Shown: in pieces, positions 45,768-54,727 of the stretch
How the letters are laid out: every line of letters begins with the position of its first letter
Position numbering within the stretch: the first letter of the stretch is position 1
Assembly (NCBI GenBank): GCA_016710645.1
Contig: JADJVI010000018.1
Span: 1-64,000 of the forward strand
DNA length: 64,000 bases
Reading direction: 5' to 3'
DNA from: Actinomycetales bacterium
GTDB lineage: Bacteria; Actinomycetota; Actinomycetes; Actinomycetales; Dermatophilaceae
Made by a program: the position numbers and the translations under genes
Notes under the pieces: generated by a model
The model's input: only the letters and a program-made list of their open reading frames with translations
What the model was told of the DNA's origin: nothing
The model's database searches: none

Positions 45768-47324
45768 ATGCAGATGACCCAACTCGTCAACGATGCCGAG
45801 TCCATCATCACCAGCCCAGCGATCGGCTACGACCAGAAGGTGCGCCGCCTTGCCGCGCTGGCCGTGAGCGCGCTCCCTTACCCAGCCCTGTCAGCCGCGT
45901 GCCAGGAGGCGCTGGAGAAGCGTGTCATCTGCGACATGTTCGAGGGCAACCGGCCCTACACGCCTCGGTATGTGCTCCCCGACTACGCCAAGGCGTTGCG
46001 TCAGGGTGTCCGGCACTTGGAACTCGATCCGCCCCAAGACCTCGACGACGCGCTGTCTTTCCTCACGATCCTCTACGGCCATGTGCCGTCGGTCACGACG
46101 TATCCGGTCTACCTCGGCGATCTCGATGCGCTCCTGGAGCCCTACGTGCCTGCCGAGATGACTGATGAGCAACTCGACCGCACCCTCCGACGGTTCTGGA
46201 TCCAGCTCGACCGCCTGCTACCGGACGCCTTCGTCCACACCAACCTCGGCCCGGCCGACGGTCGCGTCGTGCGATCGATCTTCCGGGTCGAGCGCTCGCT
46301 GCGGCAGGTCGTCCCGAACATCACCCTCAAGGTCGACGCCGACGTCACCCCCGACAGCCTCATCGAGGATGGCGTCCGCACGGTCTTCGTCACCGGCAAG
46401 CCGCACTTCGTCAACCACCCGATGATGGTCCGTGACCACGGCCCGGAGTATGCCGCGGTGAGCTGCTACAACTCGCTCAAGATCGGGGGCGGCTCGCACA
46501 CGCTGACCCGGCTCAACCTCAAGGAAGCAGCCGTCCGGCAGGAGGGCGGCCTGGAGGAGTTCCTCGCGACCGGCCTGCCTCTGTGGGTCGAGCTGACCGC
46601 GGAGCTCATGCAGGCACGGATCACCTCGCTCGTCGAGGAACAGCACTTCTTCGCCGACCACTTCCTCGCCACCGAGGGCCTCATCGACATCGACCGCTTC
46701 TCGGCGATGTTCGGCATCTTCGGCCTGGCCGAGTGCGTCGCCGAGTTGCTGGCCCACGACGGGATCCACGATGCACGCTGGGGTCACGACACGCGAGCCA
46801 ACGACGCGGCATACCGGATCGTCGAGCGCATCGCCGACCTCGTGGCTGCGCGCCCGCAGCCCTACTGCGCGGGCGGCGGCGGCGCGGCCTACCTGCACTC
46901 GCAGGGCGGGATCGACCTCGACGAAGGCGTCACGGCCGGCACGCGGATCCCGGTCACCGACGAGCCCGGCATGCGCGAGCACATCACGGCCTGCGCTCCG
47001 CTGCACACGCACTTCGCCGCGGGGATCAGCGACATCTTCCACGTCGACCAGACGGCCGTACGCAACCCGCAGGCCATGGTCGACATCGTCAAGGGCGCCT
47101 TCGCGGTCGGGATGCGCGACTTCACCTTCAACCTGGCCGACAACGAGTTCATCCGGATCACCGGCTACCTCGTGCGCAAGAGCGACCTCGTCGACATCGA
47201 CGCGCATGGGGCGCGGCATGGCAGCGACTACCTCGCGGCCGGGTCCGAGCGCACGTTCCACCTCACCGACCGTGCCGTCAAGCGAGTGGGAGCCCATGAG
47301 CTCGCTCCGCGGCCTGGTCGCTGA
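45768..47324 (+). CDS. yjjI: YjjI-family glycyl-radical enzyme
   Basis: 518 residues. The DUF3029/YjjI core includes CYNSLKIGGGSHTLTRLNL with a candidate active-site cysteine. NEFIRITGYLVRKSD near the C-terminus matches the glycyl-radical loop (R-[VI]-x-G-[YF]), so the radical glycine is in RITGY. It is followed, overlapping by 29 bases, by an activating radical-SAM enzyme, which confirms the class. Oxygen-sensitive, so expected to work anaerobically. The reaction of YjjI is unknown. An anaerobic ribonucleotide reductase was considered but the gene pair fits YjjI/YjjW better. Confidence 0.85.
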   Translation: MQMTQLVNDAESIITSPAIGYDQKVRRLAALAVSALPYPALSAACQEALEKRVICDMFEGNRPYTPRYVLPDYAKALRQGVRHLELDPPQDLDDALSFLTILYGHVPSVTTYPVYLGDLDALLEPYVPAEMTDEQLDRTLRRFWIQLDRLLPDAFVHTNLGPADGRVVRSIFRVERSLRQVVPNITLKVDADVTPDSLIEDGVRTVFVTGKPHFVNHPMMVRDHGPEYAAVSCYNSLKIGGGSHTLTRLNLKEAAVRQEGGLEEFLATGLPLWVELTAELMQARITSLVEEQHFFADHFLATEGLIDIDRFSAMFGIFGLAECVAELLAHDGIHDARWGHDTRANDAAYRIVERIADLVAARPQPYCAGGGGAAYLHSQGGIDLDEGVTAGTRIPVTDEPGMREHITACAPLHTHFAAGISDIFHVDQTAVRNPQAMVDIVKGAFAVGMRDFTFNLADNEFIRITGYLVRKSDLVDIDAHGARHGSDYLAAGSERTFHLTDRAVKRVGAHELAPRPGR

Positions 47325-48153
47325 CACCCTCGAGTTCTCGGCGGTCGACGGCCCCGGCAACCGCTTCGTCGTCTTCCTGCAGGGGTGCACCTTCGACTGC
47401 CTGGCGTGTCACAACCCCTACACGATCAACCCGTGCGTCGACTGCGGCGAGTGTGTCGATCAGTGCCCTTCCGGCGCACTGACTCTCACGCCGAGTGGCG
47501 TGGTGTTGTGGAACCCGGACGAGTGTCTGCAGGGCGATCATTGCCACGCGGTATGCCGGTACGCCTCCTCCCCCAAGGCCCGTCACCTCGCGGTCGCTGA
47601 CCTGATCGAGCGGATTCGCCCCGCGGCACCCTTTCTCTCCGGGGTGACCGTCTCTGGCGGCGAGGCGACCATGCAGCCGCACTTCCTCCGGGCCCTTTTC
47701 GACGGAATCAAGGCTGATCCGACGTTGCGAACGTTGACCTGTTTCGTGGACACCAACGGGGATGCGCCCTCGTCCACCTGGTCGCTCCTCGACCCGGTGC
47801 TCGACGGGGCCATGGTCGACCTCAAGTGTCTCGATCCGGCCATCCACGTAGAGATTACGGGAGCGGACAACACGCGCACTCTCGACTCGATCGTGCGGTT
47901 GGCGCAGGACGGAAAGCTCTATGAGGTGCGGCTGCTCATCCTGCCCGGCCGCAACGACGATCCCGAGCTGCTGACGGCCACCGGTGCCTGGTTGGCCGAC
48001 ATCGACCCGCGGCTGCGGATCAAGGTCATCGGGTTCCGCCGGCACGGCACTCGACCAAGCCCCATCCCCCTCGTCGAACCCACCCGCGAACACCTCCAGC
48101 GCTGTGCTGACCTGGTCGCGGCCCGAGGAGATTTCGTCGTCACCGTCGTCTGA
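47296..48153 (+). CDS. yjjW: YjjW-family glycyl-radical enzyme activase
   Basis: 285 residues, radical SAM. The CxxxCxxC motif is in QGCTFDCLACHNPYTINP, followed by an inserted ferredoxin-like cluster site CVDCGECVDQCPSGAL and CLQGDHCHAVCRY; GGEATMQP is the SAM-binding GGE. It would generate the glycyl radical on YjjI. ATG 47296 lies inside yjjI, indicating coupled translation. Confidence 0.88.
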   Translation: MSSLRGLVADTLEFSAVDGPGNRFVVFLQGCTFDCLACHNPYTINPCVDCGECVDQCPSGALTLTPSGVVLWNPDECLQGDHCHAVCRYASSPKARHLAVADLIERIRPAAPFLSGVTVSGGEATMQPHFLRALFDGIKADPTLRTLTCFVDTNGDAPSSTWSLLDPVLDGAMVDLKCLDPAIHVEITGADNTRTLDSIVRLAQDGKLYEVRLLILPGRNDDPELLTATGAWLADIDPRLRIKVIGFRRHGTRPSPIPLVEPTREHLQRCADLVAARGDFVVTVV

Positions 48154-48212
48154 CGGCGCGGCGCACGGCATACCTGTCGGTGGGCTTGGAGAATGTGCCA
48201 CTCTTGGCGCCC

Positions 48213-49619
48213 ATGACCACCCCCGGCGGCAGCACCGCCTCACATCCCGCCCCGCCGGCCCCGCACACCTTCGTCGAGACGAAGGAGCAGCGGGCGTGGT
48301 ACTGGTACGACTGGGCCAACTCGGCGTATGTCACGACCACCGCCACCGTGCTGTTTGCCCCGTATCTCACGTCCGTGGCGACCGAGGCAGCCTGCCCGGG
48401 GCTCCCGGACGGCGCCAAGTGCCTGACGACCCTGTCGGTGCTGGGGGTGCCGGTCGATCCGGGATCGCTGGCTGCCTACACCATCACAGTGTCGACGATC
48501 GTCTCGGCCATCTTCCTCATCTTCGTCGGCGCGATCGCCGACCGCACCACCCACCCGACCAAGCTCTTTGCTGGTTTCGCCTGGGTGGGGTCGCTGGCCG
48601 CCTCGGCGATGTTCCTCGTCACCGGCACCAACTGGGCGCTGGGCGTGCTGCTACTTATCATCGCCCAGGTATGCCTGGGGGCCTCATTGGTCATCTACGA
48701 CTCGCTCCTGGTCCGCATCACGCCACCAGATGACCGCGACCGGGTCTCGTCAAAGGGGTGGGCGTTCGGCTACCTCGGTGGCGGTCTGCTTCTCGCGATC
48801 AACTTCGCGATGATCACCTTCCACGACAGCCTCGGACTGTCGTTGGGGATGACGACCCGGATCAGCTTGCTCTCGGCCGGCATCTGGTGGGCCGCCTTCA
48901 CGCTCATCCCCGTCCTCGGGTTGCGTCATGTGGAGGGCACGGTGGCCGCGCCGGTGGATCGCAGCGCCGGGGTGGTCGGTGGCAGCCTGCGCCAACTGCG
49001 GGCGACCTTCCGCGACCTGCGCAATTACCCGCAGACGATGCTGTTCCTGCTGGCCTACCTCTTCTTCAACGACGGCATCCAGACGGTCATCGGCAACTCC
49101 AGCCTCTACGGCATCGAGGAGCTGGAATTTGCCCAGGGCACCGTGCTGGGGATCTTCCTGTTCGTCCAGTTCGTCGCGTTCATCGGGGCGCTGTTCTTCG
49201 GTCGGGTGGCTGGTCGGATCGGTGCCTGGCGCACGGTTCTTTACAGCCTCGGCGTGTGGACCGCCATCGTCGTGGTCGCCTTCTTCGTGCCGGCCAAGTC
49301 GTTCGTCATCTTCCTTGCGCTGGCCCTGTTCATCGGCCTCGTGCTCGGCGGCTCGCAGGCCCTGTCCCGCTCGCTGTACAGCCAGCTCATCCCCAAGGGC
49401 AAGGAAGCGGAGTACTTCAGCCTCTACCAGGCCATGGAGCGGGGCACGAGCTGGCTGGGCACTCTCATCTTCGGCTTGGTCCACCAGCTCACCCATTCCT
49501 ACCGGTATGCCATCGTCGCCCTCGTCGTGTTCTTCATCGTCGGCGGGATCCTGCTGTCGCGGGTGGACATGCGCCGCGGCATCATTGAGGCCGGCAACGA
49601 GCTGCCCCGCGTCATCTGA
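48213..49619 (+). CDS. MFS transporter, UMF1/Atg22-like
   Basis: 468 residues with about 12 membrane spans. YWYDWANSAYVTTTATVLF at the N-terminus and LSRSLYSQLIPKGKEAEYFS are the UMF1/Atg22-like signatures. Atg22 in yeast exports amino acids from the vacuole; bacterial substrates are unknown, but amino-acid export would suit this genome. ATG 48213 is chosen by family length; an ACGGCATAC word sits 40 bases upstream. Confidence 0.82.
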   Translation: MTTPGGSTASHPAPPAPHTFVETKEQRAWYWYDWANSAYVTTTATVLFAPYLTSVATEAACPGLPDGAKCLTTLSVLGVPVDPGSLAAYTITVSTIVSAIFLIFVGAIADRTTHPTKLFAGFAWVGSLAASAMFLVTGTNWALGVLLLIIAQVCLGASLVIYDSLLVRITPPDDRDRVSSKGWAFGYLGGGLLLAINFAMITFHDSLGLSLGMTTRISLLSAGIWWAAFTLIPVLGLRHVEGTVAAPVDRSAGVVGGSLRQLRATFRDLRNYPQTMLFLLAYLFFNDGIQTVIGNSSLYGIEELEFAQGTVLGIFLFVQFVAFIGALFFGRVAGRIGAWRTVLYSLGVWTAIVVVAFFVPAKSFVIFLALALFIGLVLGGSQALSRSLYSQLIPKGKEAEYFSLYQAMERGTSWLGTLIFGLVHQLTHSYRYAIVALVVFFIVGGILLSRVDMRRGIIEAGNELPRVI

Positions 49620-49666
49620 CTGGATCTGGTCACCCGCGCGCCCTCTGCATTGTCCGTAGCCCACGG

Positions 49667-49684
49667 GGTAAGGCAAGCCTTACC
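49667..49684. promoter_or_regulatory. Inverted repeat upstream of rbpA
   Basis: GGTAAGGC-AA-GCCTTACC is a perfect 8-2-8 inverted repeat just before the predicted -35 of rbpA. It resembles DtxR/IdeR-type operators in shape but not in full consensus. Confidence 0.35.
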
Positions 49685-49685
49685 G

Positions 49686-49711
49686 GGAACAAGGCAACCT
49701 CGCAGGGCGTT
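49686..49711 (+). promoter_or_regulatory. Sigma-R/SigH-type promoter of rbpA
   Basis: GGAAC (49686-49690), an 18-base spacer and GTT (49709-49711) match the oxidative-stress sigma factor consensus GGAAT-N18-GTT. In Streptomyces coelicolor rbpA is known to be under sigma-R. Confidence 0.6.
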
Positions 49712-49776
49712 CGAACGTCTAGCACGTGGGAGCCTGACCGCATCCAGGCGGGCCCACAGATCCAGGGAGGGACAGC

Positions 49777-50136
49777 ATGGCAGACCGTTCACTACGCGGC
49801 ACCCGGTTGGGGGCCTTCAGCATGGAGACCGACGTCGGGGTCGTCCCGAGCGAACGCCAGCTGACCACCTACGTCTGCCCACAGGGCCACCGGATCGAGC
49901 TTCCGTTCAGCATCGAGGCCGACATTCCCCCCACGTGGGAGTGCCGGTGCGGTGCCACGGCGCTGCTGCTCGGTGGCGGCGAACTGCCCGAGGCCAAACC
50001 GGCCCGCCCTGTCCGTACCCACTGGGACATGCTCCTAGAGCGGCGCTCTATCCCGGAGCTGGAAGAGCTTCTCGAAGAGCGGCTGACCCTCCTGCGCGAG
50101 TCCCGAGGTGAGAAGCCGCGGCGCCGCAGCGCCTGA
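49777..50136 (+). CDS. rbpA: RNA polymerase-binding protein RbpA
   Basis: 119 residues. Starts MADRSLRGTRLGAFSMETDV, central zinc-knuckle-like cysteines (YVCPQGHRIELPF, WECRCGATALLL) and the C-terminal sigma-interacting helix (THWDMLLERRSIPELEELLEE). Actinobacteria-specific activator that stabilises the holoenzyme open complex. GGGAGGGA precedes ATG 49777. Adjacent to ppm as in M. tuberculosis (Rv2050/Rv2051c). Confidence 0.95.
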   Translation: MADRSLRGTRLGAFSMETDVGVVPSERQLTTYVCPQGHRIELPFSIEADIPPTWECRCGATALLLGGGELPEAKPARPVRTHWDMLLERRSIPELEELLEERLTLLRESRGEKPRRRSA

Positions 50137-50147
50137 TCCTCCCGCGT

Positions 50148-50182
50148 CAGAGGGGCCCGACCACGACGGTCGGGCCCCTCTG
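50148..50182. terminator. Bidirectional terminator between rbpA and fxsA
   Basis: CAGAGGGGCCCGACC, loop ACGAC, then a perfect 15-bp complement. It lies between two converging genes. Confidence 0.85.
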
Positions 50183-50203
50183 TCGTTCACGCGTGGGCGC
50201 CGC

Positions 50204-50704
50204 TTACCGATCGACGATCTCGCCCGGCACCACACCGTCGTTGTATGCCGTGCCGCCCCCCGCCGGGCCACCTCCAGTCGGGCCACCCACGACCAGGCCG
50301 AGCAAGCGGCGCTGGATGACGGCAGCGAGGATCGGGCGGGTCAGGGCCCGAGTGAACGGCAGGACGAAAAAGAAGCCGGCGATATCGGTGACGAAGCCCG
50401 GGGTGAGCAGCAGCGTGCCGCCCACGAGGACCAACGCGGCGTCGGTGAGCTCGCGGGACGGCATACGGCCGCTGCGTAGCGCGGTCGCGAGCGCATTCCA
50501 CGCTCGGGAGCCTTCGCGGCGCACCAGCCACGCTCCGAGCGCCGATTCGAAGAGCAGCAGACCGACGGTCGGCCAACCCCCGATGGTGCGGCCCACCGCG
50601 AGGATGACCGCGATCTCCAGCATCGGAAGAAGGAGCAGAGCGAGCAGCAGCCACCCGCTCCAGCGCATCCGCCACCGTCCCGTGGACGTCACTCGCTGTG
50701 CCAT
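50204..50704 (-). CDS. fxsA: FxsA family membrane protein
   Basis: 166 residues with FxsA motifs: LLLPMLEIAVILAVGRTIGG, LLLFESALGAWLVRREG and GGTLLLTPGFVTDIAGFFFV, about three spans, then a Gly-rich tail. In E. coli FxsA sequesters F-plasmid PifA; the general role is unknown. Last gene of the lnt-ppm-fxsA operon; its start overlaps ppm by 16 bases. Confidence 0.88.
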   Translation of the reverse strand: MAQRVTSTGRWRMRWSGWLLLALLLLPMLEIAVILAVGRTIGGWPTVGLLLFESALGAWLVRREGSRAWNALATALRSGRMPSRELTDAALVLVGGTLLLTPGFVTDIAGFFFVLPFTRALTRPILAAVIQRRLLGLVVGGPTGGGPAGGGTAYNDGVVPGEIVDR

Positions 50705-51486
50705 GTGCCCTCACGGCGGCGGCGGTTAACCTCGGCAGCCAGCCCCCGGAGTTGGCCCACCCGGTGGGCCACACCGGCCTTGCCGACGTTGACGAACGCT
50801 TCCGAGACGATGTTGCCGCTCATCTTCGACTCGCCGATCTCGCGCTCGACGAACTCGATGGGCACCTCGACCGCGCGCAAGCCGGCTCGCACGAGAGCCA
50901 CCGTCATGTCGACCTGGAAGCCATACCCGGCGGAGCTCACCGAATCCAGGTCCATCGCGCGCAGCGCTGAGGTGCGGTAGACGCGGTAGCCGCCGGTGGC
51001 GTCGTTGACCGGTAGCCCGAGCATGAGCTTGGTGTAGATATTGGCGCCGACGCTGAGGGCCTTGCGATGCGCGGGCCAGTTGACCACCGAGCCACCGCGC
51101 ACCCAGCGCGCCCCGATGACGAGGTCGGCGTCGCGGGCGGCCTCGAGCAGGGCCGGCAACTGCTCGGGCTGGTGACTACCGTCGGCGTCCATTTCGACGG
51201 CCGCGTCGTAGCCACGCTCCAGCGCCCACGCGAAACCAGCCTTGTATGCCGCGCCGAGGCCTTGCTTGCCAGGTCGGTGCAGGACGTGCACCTGAGGGTC
51301 AGCAGCAGCCAGGCCGTCGGCGACCGCCCCGGTGCCGTCGGGCGAGTTGTCGTCCAAGACGAGGATGTCGGCAGACGGCACGCTGGCGCGGACTCGCCCG
51401 ACGATCCGAGGCAGGTTGTCCTTCTCGTTGTAGGTGGGGATGAGGACGACCACACGGTCGAGCGGTGCACGCTCGGAACGGGTCAT
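50689..51486 (-). CDS. ppm: Polyprenol monophosphomannose synthase
   Basis: GT2 enzyme moving mannose from GDP-mannose to polyprenol phosphate for lipomannan and protein mannosylation. 265 residues: VVVLIPTYNEKDNLPRIVGR, LVLDDNSPDGT, the metal-binding acid run VEMDADGSHQPE, and ATGGYRVYR. In M. tuberculosis Ppm1 is fused to Lnt; here they are separate with a four-base overlap. Fits the GH76 enzyme as part of mannan metabolism. Confidence 0.92.
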   Translation of the reverse strand: MTRSERAPLDRVVVLIPTYNEKDNLPRIVGRVRASVPSADILVLDDNSPDGTGAVADGLAAADPQVHVLHRPGKQGLGAAYKAGFAWALERGYDAAVEMDADGSHQPEQLPALLEAARDADLVIGARWVRGGSVVNWPAHRKALSVGANIYTKLMLGLPVNDATGGYRVYRTSALRAMDLDSVSSAGYGFQVDMTVALVRAGLRAVEVPIEFVEREIGESKMSGNIVSEAFVNVGKAGVAHRVGQLRGLAAEVNRRRREGTWHSE

Positions 51487-53063
51487 GAGAGCGGGATTTC
51501 CTTTCCGGATCGGCGCCCCCAGAGCGAACGCGCCAGTAACAGCAGCGCCGCGGCGCCCCCCCAGTATTCCGGTGCGGCACCCACCATCGTGGCGAGGGTG
51601 CGCGACCCGCGTAGCGGCAGGTCGGCATCGAGGGCGGCTGAGGTGAAGAGCGCGGTGGGCGAGATGAGGGAGCCATCGGGCCGGATCAGGGCACTGACTC
51701 CGACCGTCGACACATGCACCACCGAACGGCCATGCTCGATCGCCCTGATCCGGGAGATCGCCAGTTGCTGCACCGATTCGTTGCTGTATCCGAAGGTCGC
51801 ATTGTTGGTCTGCACCAACAGCAGGGTCGAACCCTCGTCGACATTGGCGCGGACCAGGTCGTCATAGGCCACCTCGAAGCAGATGCTCGGGCCGGCGAGG
51901 ATCCGCGGTCCGCCCGGACGCTGCATCTCGAACAGCGCCGGACCCGGCCCGGTGGCCATCCCGACCCGCAACAGGTCCACCGACGCGCTGAGCCGACGAT
52001 AGAAGTCGCGATGGGGGATGTATTCGGCAAACGGCACCGGGTGCTGCTTGACGTAGGTGTCCGTGATGCCCACCTCCGGGCGATACACGACGCTGACGTT
52101 CGCGATCTCGTCCGGGCGCTCAAAGAGGGCCCCGAGCACGATCGGCACCCCGGCTCGCTGGACCGCCGTCTGGATGACTCCCCCGGCGTCGAGGTTCTGC
52201 ACCGGATCGATGTCTGAGGCGTTTTCCGGCCACACCACGAGGTCAAGGGGCGGCGCTCCGGCGGCATCGCGTCGCGTCAGCGCTGCCAGGGTCTCCCGGG
52301 CGTGGTTGTCCAGCACCGCACGCCGCTCTGCGTTGAAATCCAACCCAGGCCGAGGCACATTCCCCTGGATCGCCAGGACCCGCGCACTCGGACCGTCCAC
52401 CGGCAGCGGGACGAGCAGTCCGGCACCGACCAGCAGCAGGGCCGGGACGGCATACCGCCGCAGGGCAATCCGAGCCGCGGGATCGGGTGTCGCGTCCGGA
52501 AGCCCGGTCGCGGGCTGCCGGCGCTTTCGCCAAGCCGGGTATGCCGTGCGCGCACCGACCGCGAGTAGCGCTCCGACCAGTGCAGTGACGAAGGTGACCA
52601 ACGGTGCGCCCCCGACAGCCGCCAGGTGACCCAACGGTGAGTCGGCCTGGCTGAAGGCCAGGCGAACCCACGGGAAGCCGCCGTAGGGGGTGCGCCCGCG
52701 CAGGGCCTCCTGGACGACCCAGGCCAGGGCGATGCCGAGCGCAGCAATCCATCCCACTCGACGGCTCAGCAGCCCGCTGAGCCACCCTTGGAAGCCGAAG
52801 TAGAGGGACTGCAGGACCGACAGACCCAGCCAGGGGATGACGCCGAGGAAGTCGGTGCCCGCCCAACTGAGCGTCGGGACGAAGAAGACCAGTCCGGTGA
52901 CCATGCCCACCGTCCAGCCGACGCGGGCGCGAGCCCCCATGGTGGCGATCGCGGCGAAGGCGACGCCCACCGGCGCCAACGGCCAGATGCCGTATCCCGG
53001 GAAGGCCAGGGTGAGGCAGATTCCGCCCAGGACGGCCGAGACGAGGCGGGCGGGCAGGGTCAT
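51483..53063 (-). CDS. lnt: Apolipoprotein N-acyltransferase
   Basis: Adds the third acyl chain to lipoproteins. 526 residues: about eight N-terminal spans, then a nitrilase domain with the E-K-C triad in VVWPENASDID, TYVKQHPVPFAEYIP and GPSICFEVAYDDL. ATG 53063 is set by minus-strand TACAGT six bases upstream (leaderless). First gene of the operon with ppm and fxsA. Confidence 0.93.
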   Translation of the reverse strand: MTLPARLVSAVLGGICLTLAFPGYGIWPLAPVGVAFAAIATMGARARVGWTVGMVTGLVFFVPTLSWAGTDFLGVIPWLGLSVLQSLYFGFQGWLSGLLSRRVGWIAALGIALAWVVQEALRGRTPYGGFPWVRLAFSQADSPLGHLAAVGGAPLVTFVTALVGALLAVGARTAYPAWRKRRQPATGLPDATPDPAARIALRRYAVPALLLVGAGLLVPLPVDGPSARVLAIQGNVPRPGLDFNAERRAVLDNHARETLAALTRRDAAGAPPLDLVVWPENASDIDPVQNLDAGGVIQTAVQRAGVPIVLGALFERPDEIANVSVVYRPEVGITDTYVKQHPVPFAEYIPHRDFYRRLSASVDLLRVGMATGPGPALFEMQRPGGPRILAGPSICFEVAYDDLVRANVDEGSTLLLVQTNNATFGYSNESVQQLAISRIRAIEHGRSVVHVSTVGVSALIRPDGSLISPTALFTSAALDADLPLRGSRTLATMVGAAPEYWGGAAALLLLARSLWGRRSGKEIPLS

Positions 53064-53069
53064 CGGACC

Positions 53070-53075
53070 ACTGTA
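53070..53075 (-). promoter_or_regulatory. -10 box for leaderless lnt
   Basis: Minus-strand TACAGT, spacer GGTCCG, ATG 53063. Confidence 0.6.
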
Positions 53076-53540
53076 GAGGCGGTTACAGCAGCGCCCGTGC
53101 CGCACTTCGGACCAGCCGCCGGCACGCGGGCTGCGAGCCCCCCAGCTGTTGTCTACTGCGCGTCACGGGCACTGCTGAGGTTCGCCACTGTCCGACCCGG
53201 ACAAGGACCCCGACCGGCATCCGCGAGCCTGGTTTGACGGGATGCGTCCGCTCCCGGCTATGACCACGGTGCCGGCCGTTGCCAAGCCCTGACAGACAGC
53301 CACCCGGCGAACAACCGCGTCCCAACCTACCCACCCGAGCCAAGCTGTCAACCGGCCGTTGACCTGCGTGAACGTGCGTTTTCGCAGGTCACACCGGGCG
53401 ATATCGCGGAGCATTCGCGCAGGTGAATTCTGCGCCCTTCGGCGTGTCGGAAGGCGACACGCCGACGATGTCTCAGCGGGTGAAACGCCGTCCTGCGGGG
53501 CCGGACAACCCATCCAGACCCAGCCGTACCACCTGTCCCG
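53076..53540. other. Intergenic stretch between kal and lnt with two hairpins; no gene seen
   Basis: The lnt promoter is at the left edge. TGACCTGCG (53360-53368) pairs with CGCAGGTCA (53383-53391), and CGGCGTGTC (53440-53448) pairs with GACACGCCG (53456-53464). Both lie downstream of kal and probably terminate the kam operon. Open frames here have no family features I recognise. Confidence 0.5.
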
Positions 53541-53936
53541 TCAGCCTCTCGACGGGACGACGACGACCCCGGTAGCGGTCGTCGCGAGGATCGGGGGCGT
53601 GAGCACGGCGGCACTGGATTCCAGCGGCGAACCCGTTCCACGGCATACCACTCGAACCGCGAAATCGATCTCGCGCGAGCGCCGCCCGACCCGGGTGAGC
53701 GTGGCCTCGATCTCGATGACATCACCTGCGCGCACCGGGGCGAGGAACTGCACGTCCGAGTAGGACGCGAAGAGCCCTTCGTCGCCGTCCGAGCGGATGC
53801 ACAACTCGGTCGCCACATCACCGAACGCGGCGAGGGAGTAGGCACCGTCGACGAGGTGACCGGCGTAGTGCGCGTGGCTGTAGGGGACGTAGCGGCGGTG
53901 GACGACTCGCATCCCCGCCTCGGGCATGGTGCTCAC
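53541..53936 (-). CDS. kal: 3-aminobutyryl-CoA ammonia-lyase
   Basis: Lysine-fermentation enzyme releasing ammonia from 3-aminobutyryl-CoA to give crotonyl-CoA. 131-residue hot-dog protein with the Kal stretches YVPYSHAHYAGHLVDGAYSL and GLFASYSDVQFLAPVRAGD. Its ATG overlaps the kamE stop (ATGA). Third gene of the kamD-kamE-kal operon. Confidence 0.9.
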   Translation of the reverse strand: MSTMPEAGMRVVHRRYVPYSHAHYAGHLVDGAYSLAAFGDVATELCIRSDGDEGLFASYSDVQFLAPVRAGDVIEIEATLTRVGRRSREIDFAVRVVCRGTGSPLESSAAVLTPPILATTATGVVVVPSRG

Positions 53937-54727
53937 GAGGGATCCTTCCGGGACGAGCGCTGCACGAGCGCGTGGACAAGATAGCTGGCGACGTCGCCTG
54001 GCGTGGTGCCACGGCCGAAGATCCGGTCGACTCCGAGACGCAACTCCGAACCCTCCTCGAAACGGGGTCCACCAGCGACGAGCAACGGCACCTCGCCAGC
54101 TGGATACGCCTCGCGGAACGCCGCCGACATCTGGGTGGTGTTATGGATGTGGGCGTCCTTCTGGGTGACGACCTGGCTGATGAGGACGGCATCGGCCTGC
54201 TCGCTGCGCGCCGCTCGCACCAGGTCGGGCACCAGCACCTGGGCACCGAGGTTGACGACGTCGAGCTCGGTGTAATACTCCAGGCCCTTCTCGCCGGCGA
54301 AGCCCTTGATGTTGAGGATCGCGTCGATGCCGACGGTGTGGGCGTCGGTGCCGATGCATGCGCCGACGACGATCAGTTTGCGCCCGAACCGCTCCCGGAT
54401 CGCGGCATTGACCTCGTAGGGCGTCAGCAGCGGGTAGTCGCGCTCCTGGACCGTGACCTGGGACATGTCGACGAGATGGTTGGACGAACCGTAGACGACG
54501 AAAAAGGTGAAGTCAGGCCCGATGGGCTTGGCGTGGACGACGAGCGCCGGCTCCATCCCCATCTTCTTGGCCAACTGCAGAGCGGCTCCCTCGGCGCGCT
54601 TGTCGTGCGGCAGCGGCAGCGTGAAGGACACCTGGATCATGCCGTCGCCGGTGGTGTCGCCGTAGGGGCGGACGATCTTGGGGGTGGTGCGCCGCGGCGT
54701 CTCGGTGAGGTGCTTGCGGTTGCTCAT
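53933..54727 (-). CDS. kamE: Lysine 5,6-aminomutase beta subunit
   Basis: Cobalamin-binding subunit, 264 residues. The base-off B12 motif DxHxxG is in CIGTDAHTVGIDAI, and the PLP-binding lysine follows eleven residues after the histidine (LNIKGFAG), as in the clostridial enzyme. The N-terminal dimer region MIQVSFTLPLPHDKRAEGAA is typical. Overlaps the kamD stop by one base (TGATG). Confidence 0.95.
   Translation of the reverse strand: MSNRKHLTETPRRTTPKIVRPYGDTTGDGMIQVSFTLPLPHDKRAEGAALQLAKKMGMEPALVVHAKPIGPDFTFFVVYGSSNHLVDMSQVTVQERDYPLLTPYEVNAAIRERFGRKLIVVGACIGTDAHTVGIDAILNIKGFAGEKGLEYYTELDVVNLGAQVLVPDLVRAARSEQADAVLISQVVTQKDAHIHNTTQMSAAFREAYPAGEVPLLVAGGPRFEEGSELRLGVDRIFGRGTTPGDVASYLVHALVQRSSRKDPS

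Noticed and set aside
45753..45772. Inverted repeat GCATACCC/GGGTATGC at the yjjI start taken as an operator
   Set aside because: Mostly explained by the genome word plus the start-codon context; kept only as a side note until tested.
45768..47324. Anaerobic ribonucleotide reductase (NrdD) as the identity of the glycyl-radical enzyme
   Set aside because: No ATP-cone, the length is short, and the partner is a YjjW-type activase with an extra ferredoxin-like insert, which fits YjjI.
53163..53513. Minus-strand open frame in the kal-lnt gap
   Set aside because: Composition is unlike neighbouring genes, it runs through both hairpins and has no motif or ribosome-binding site.
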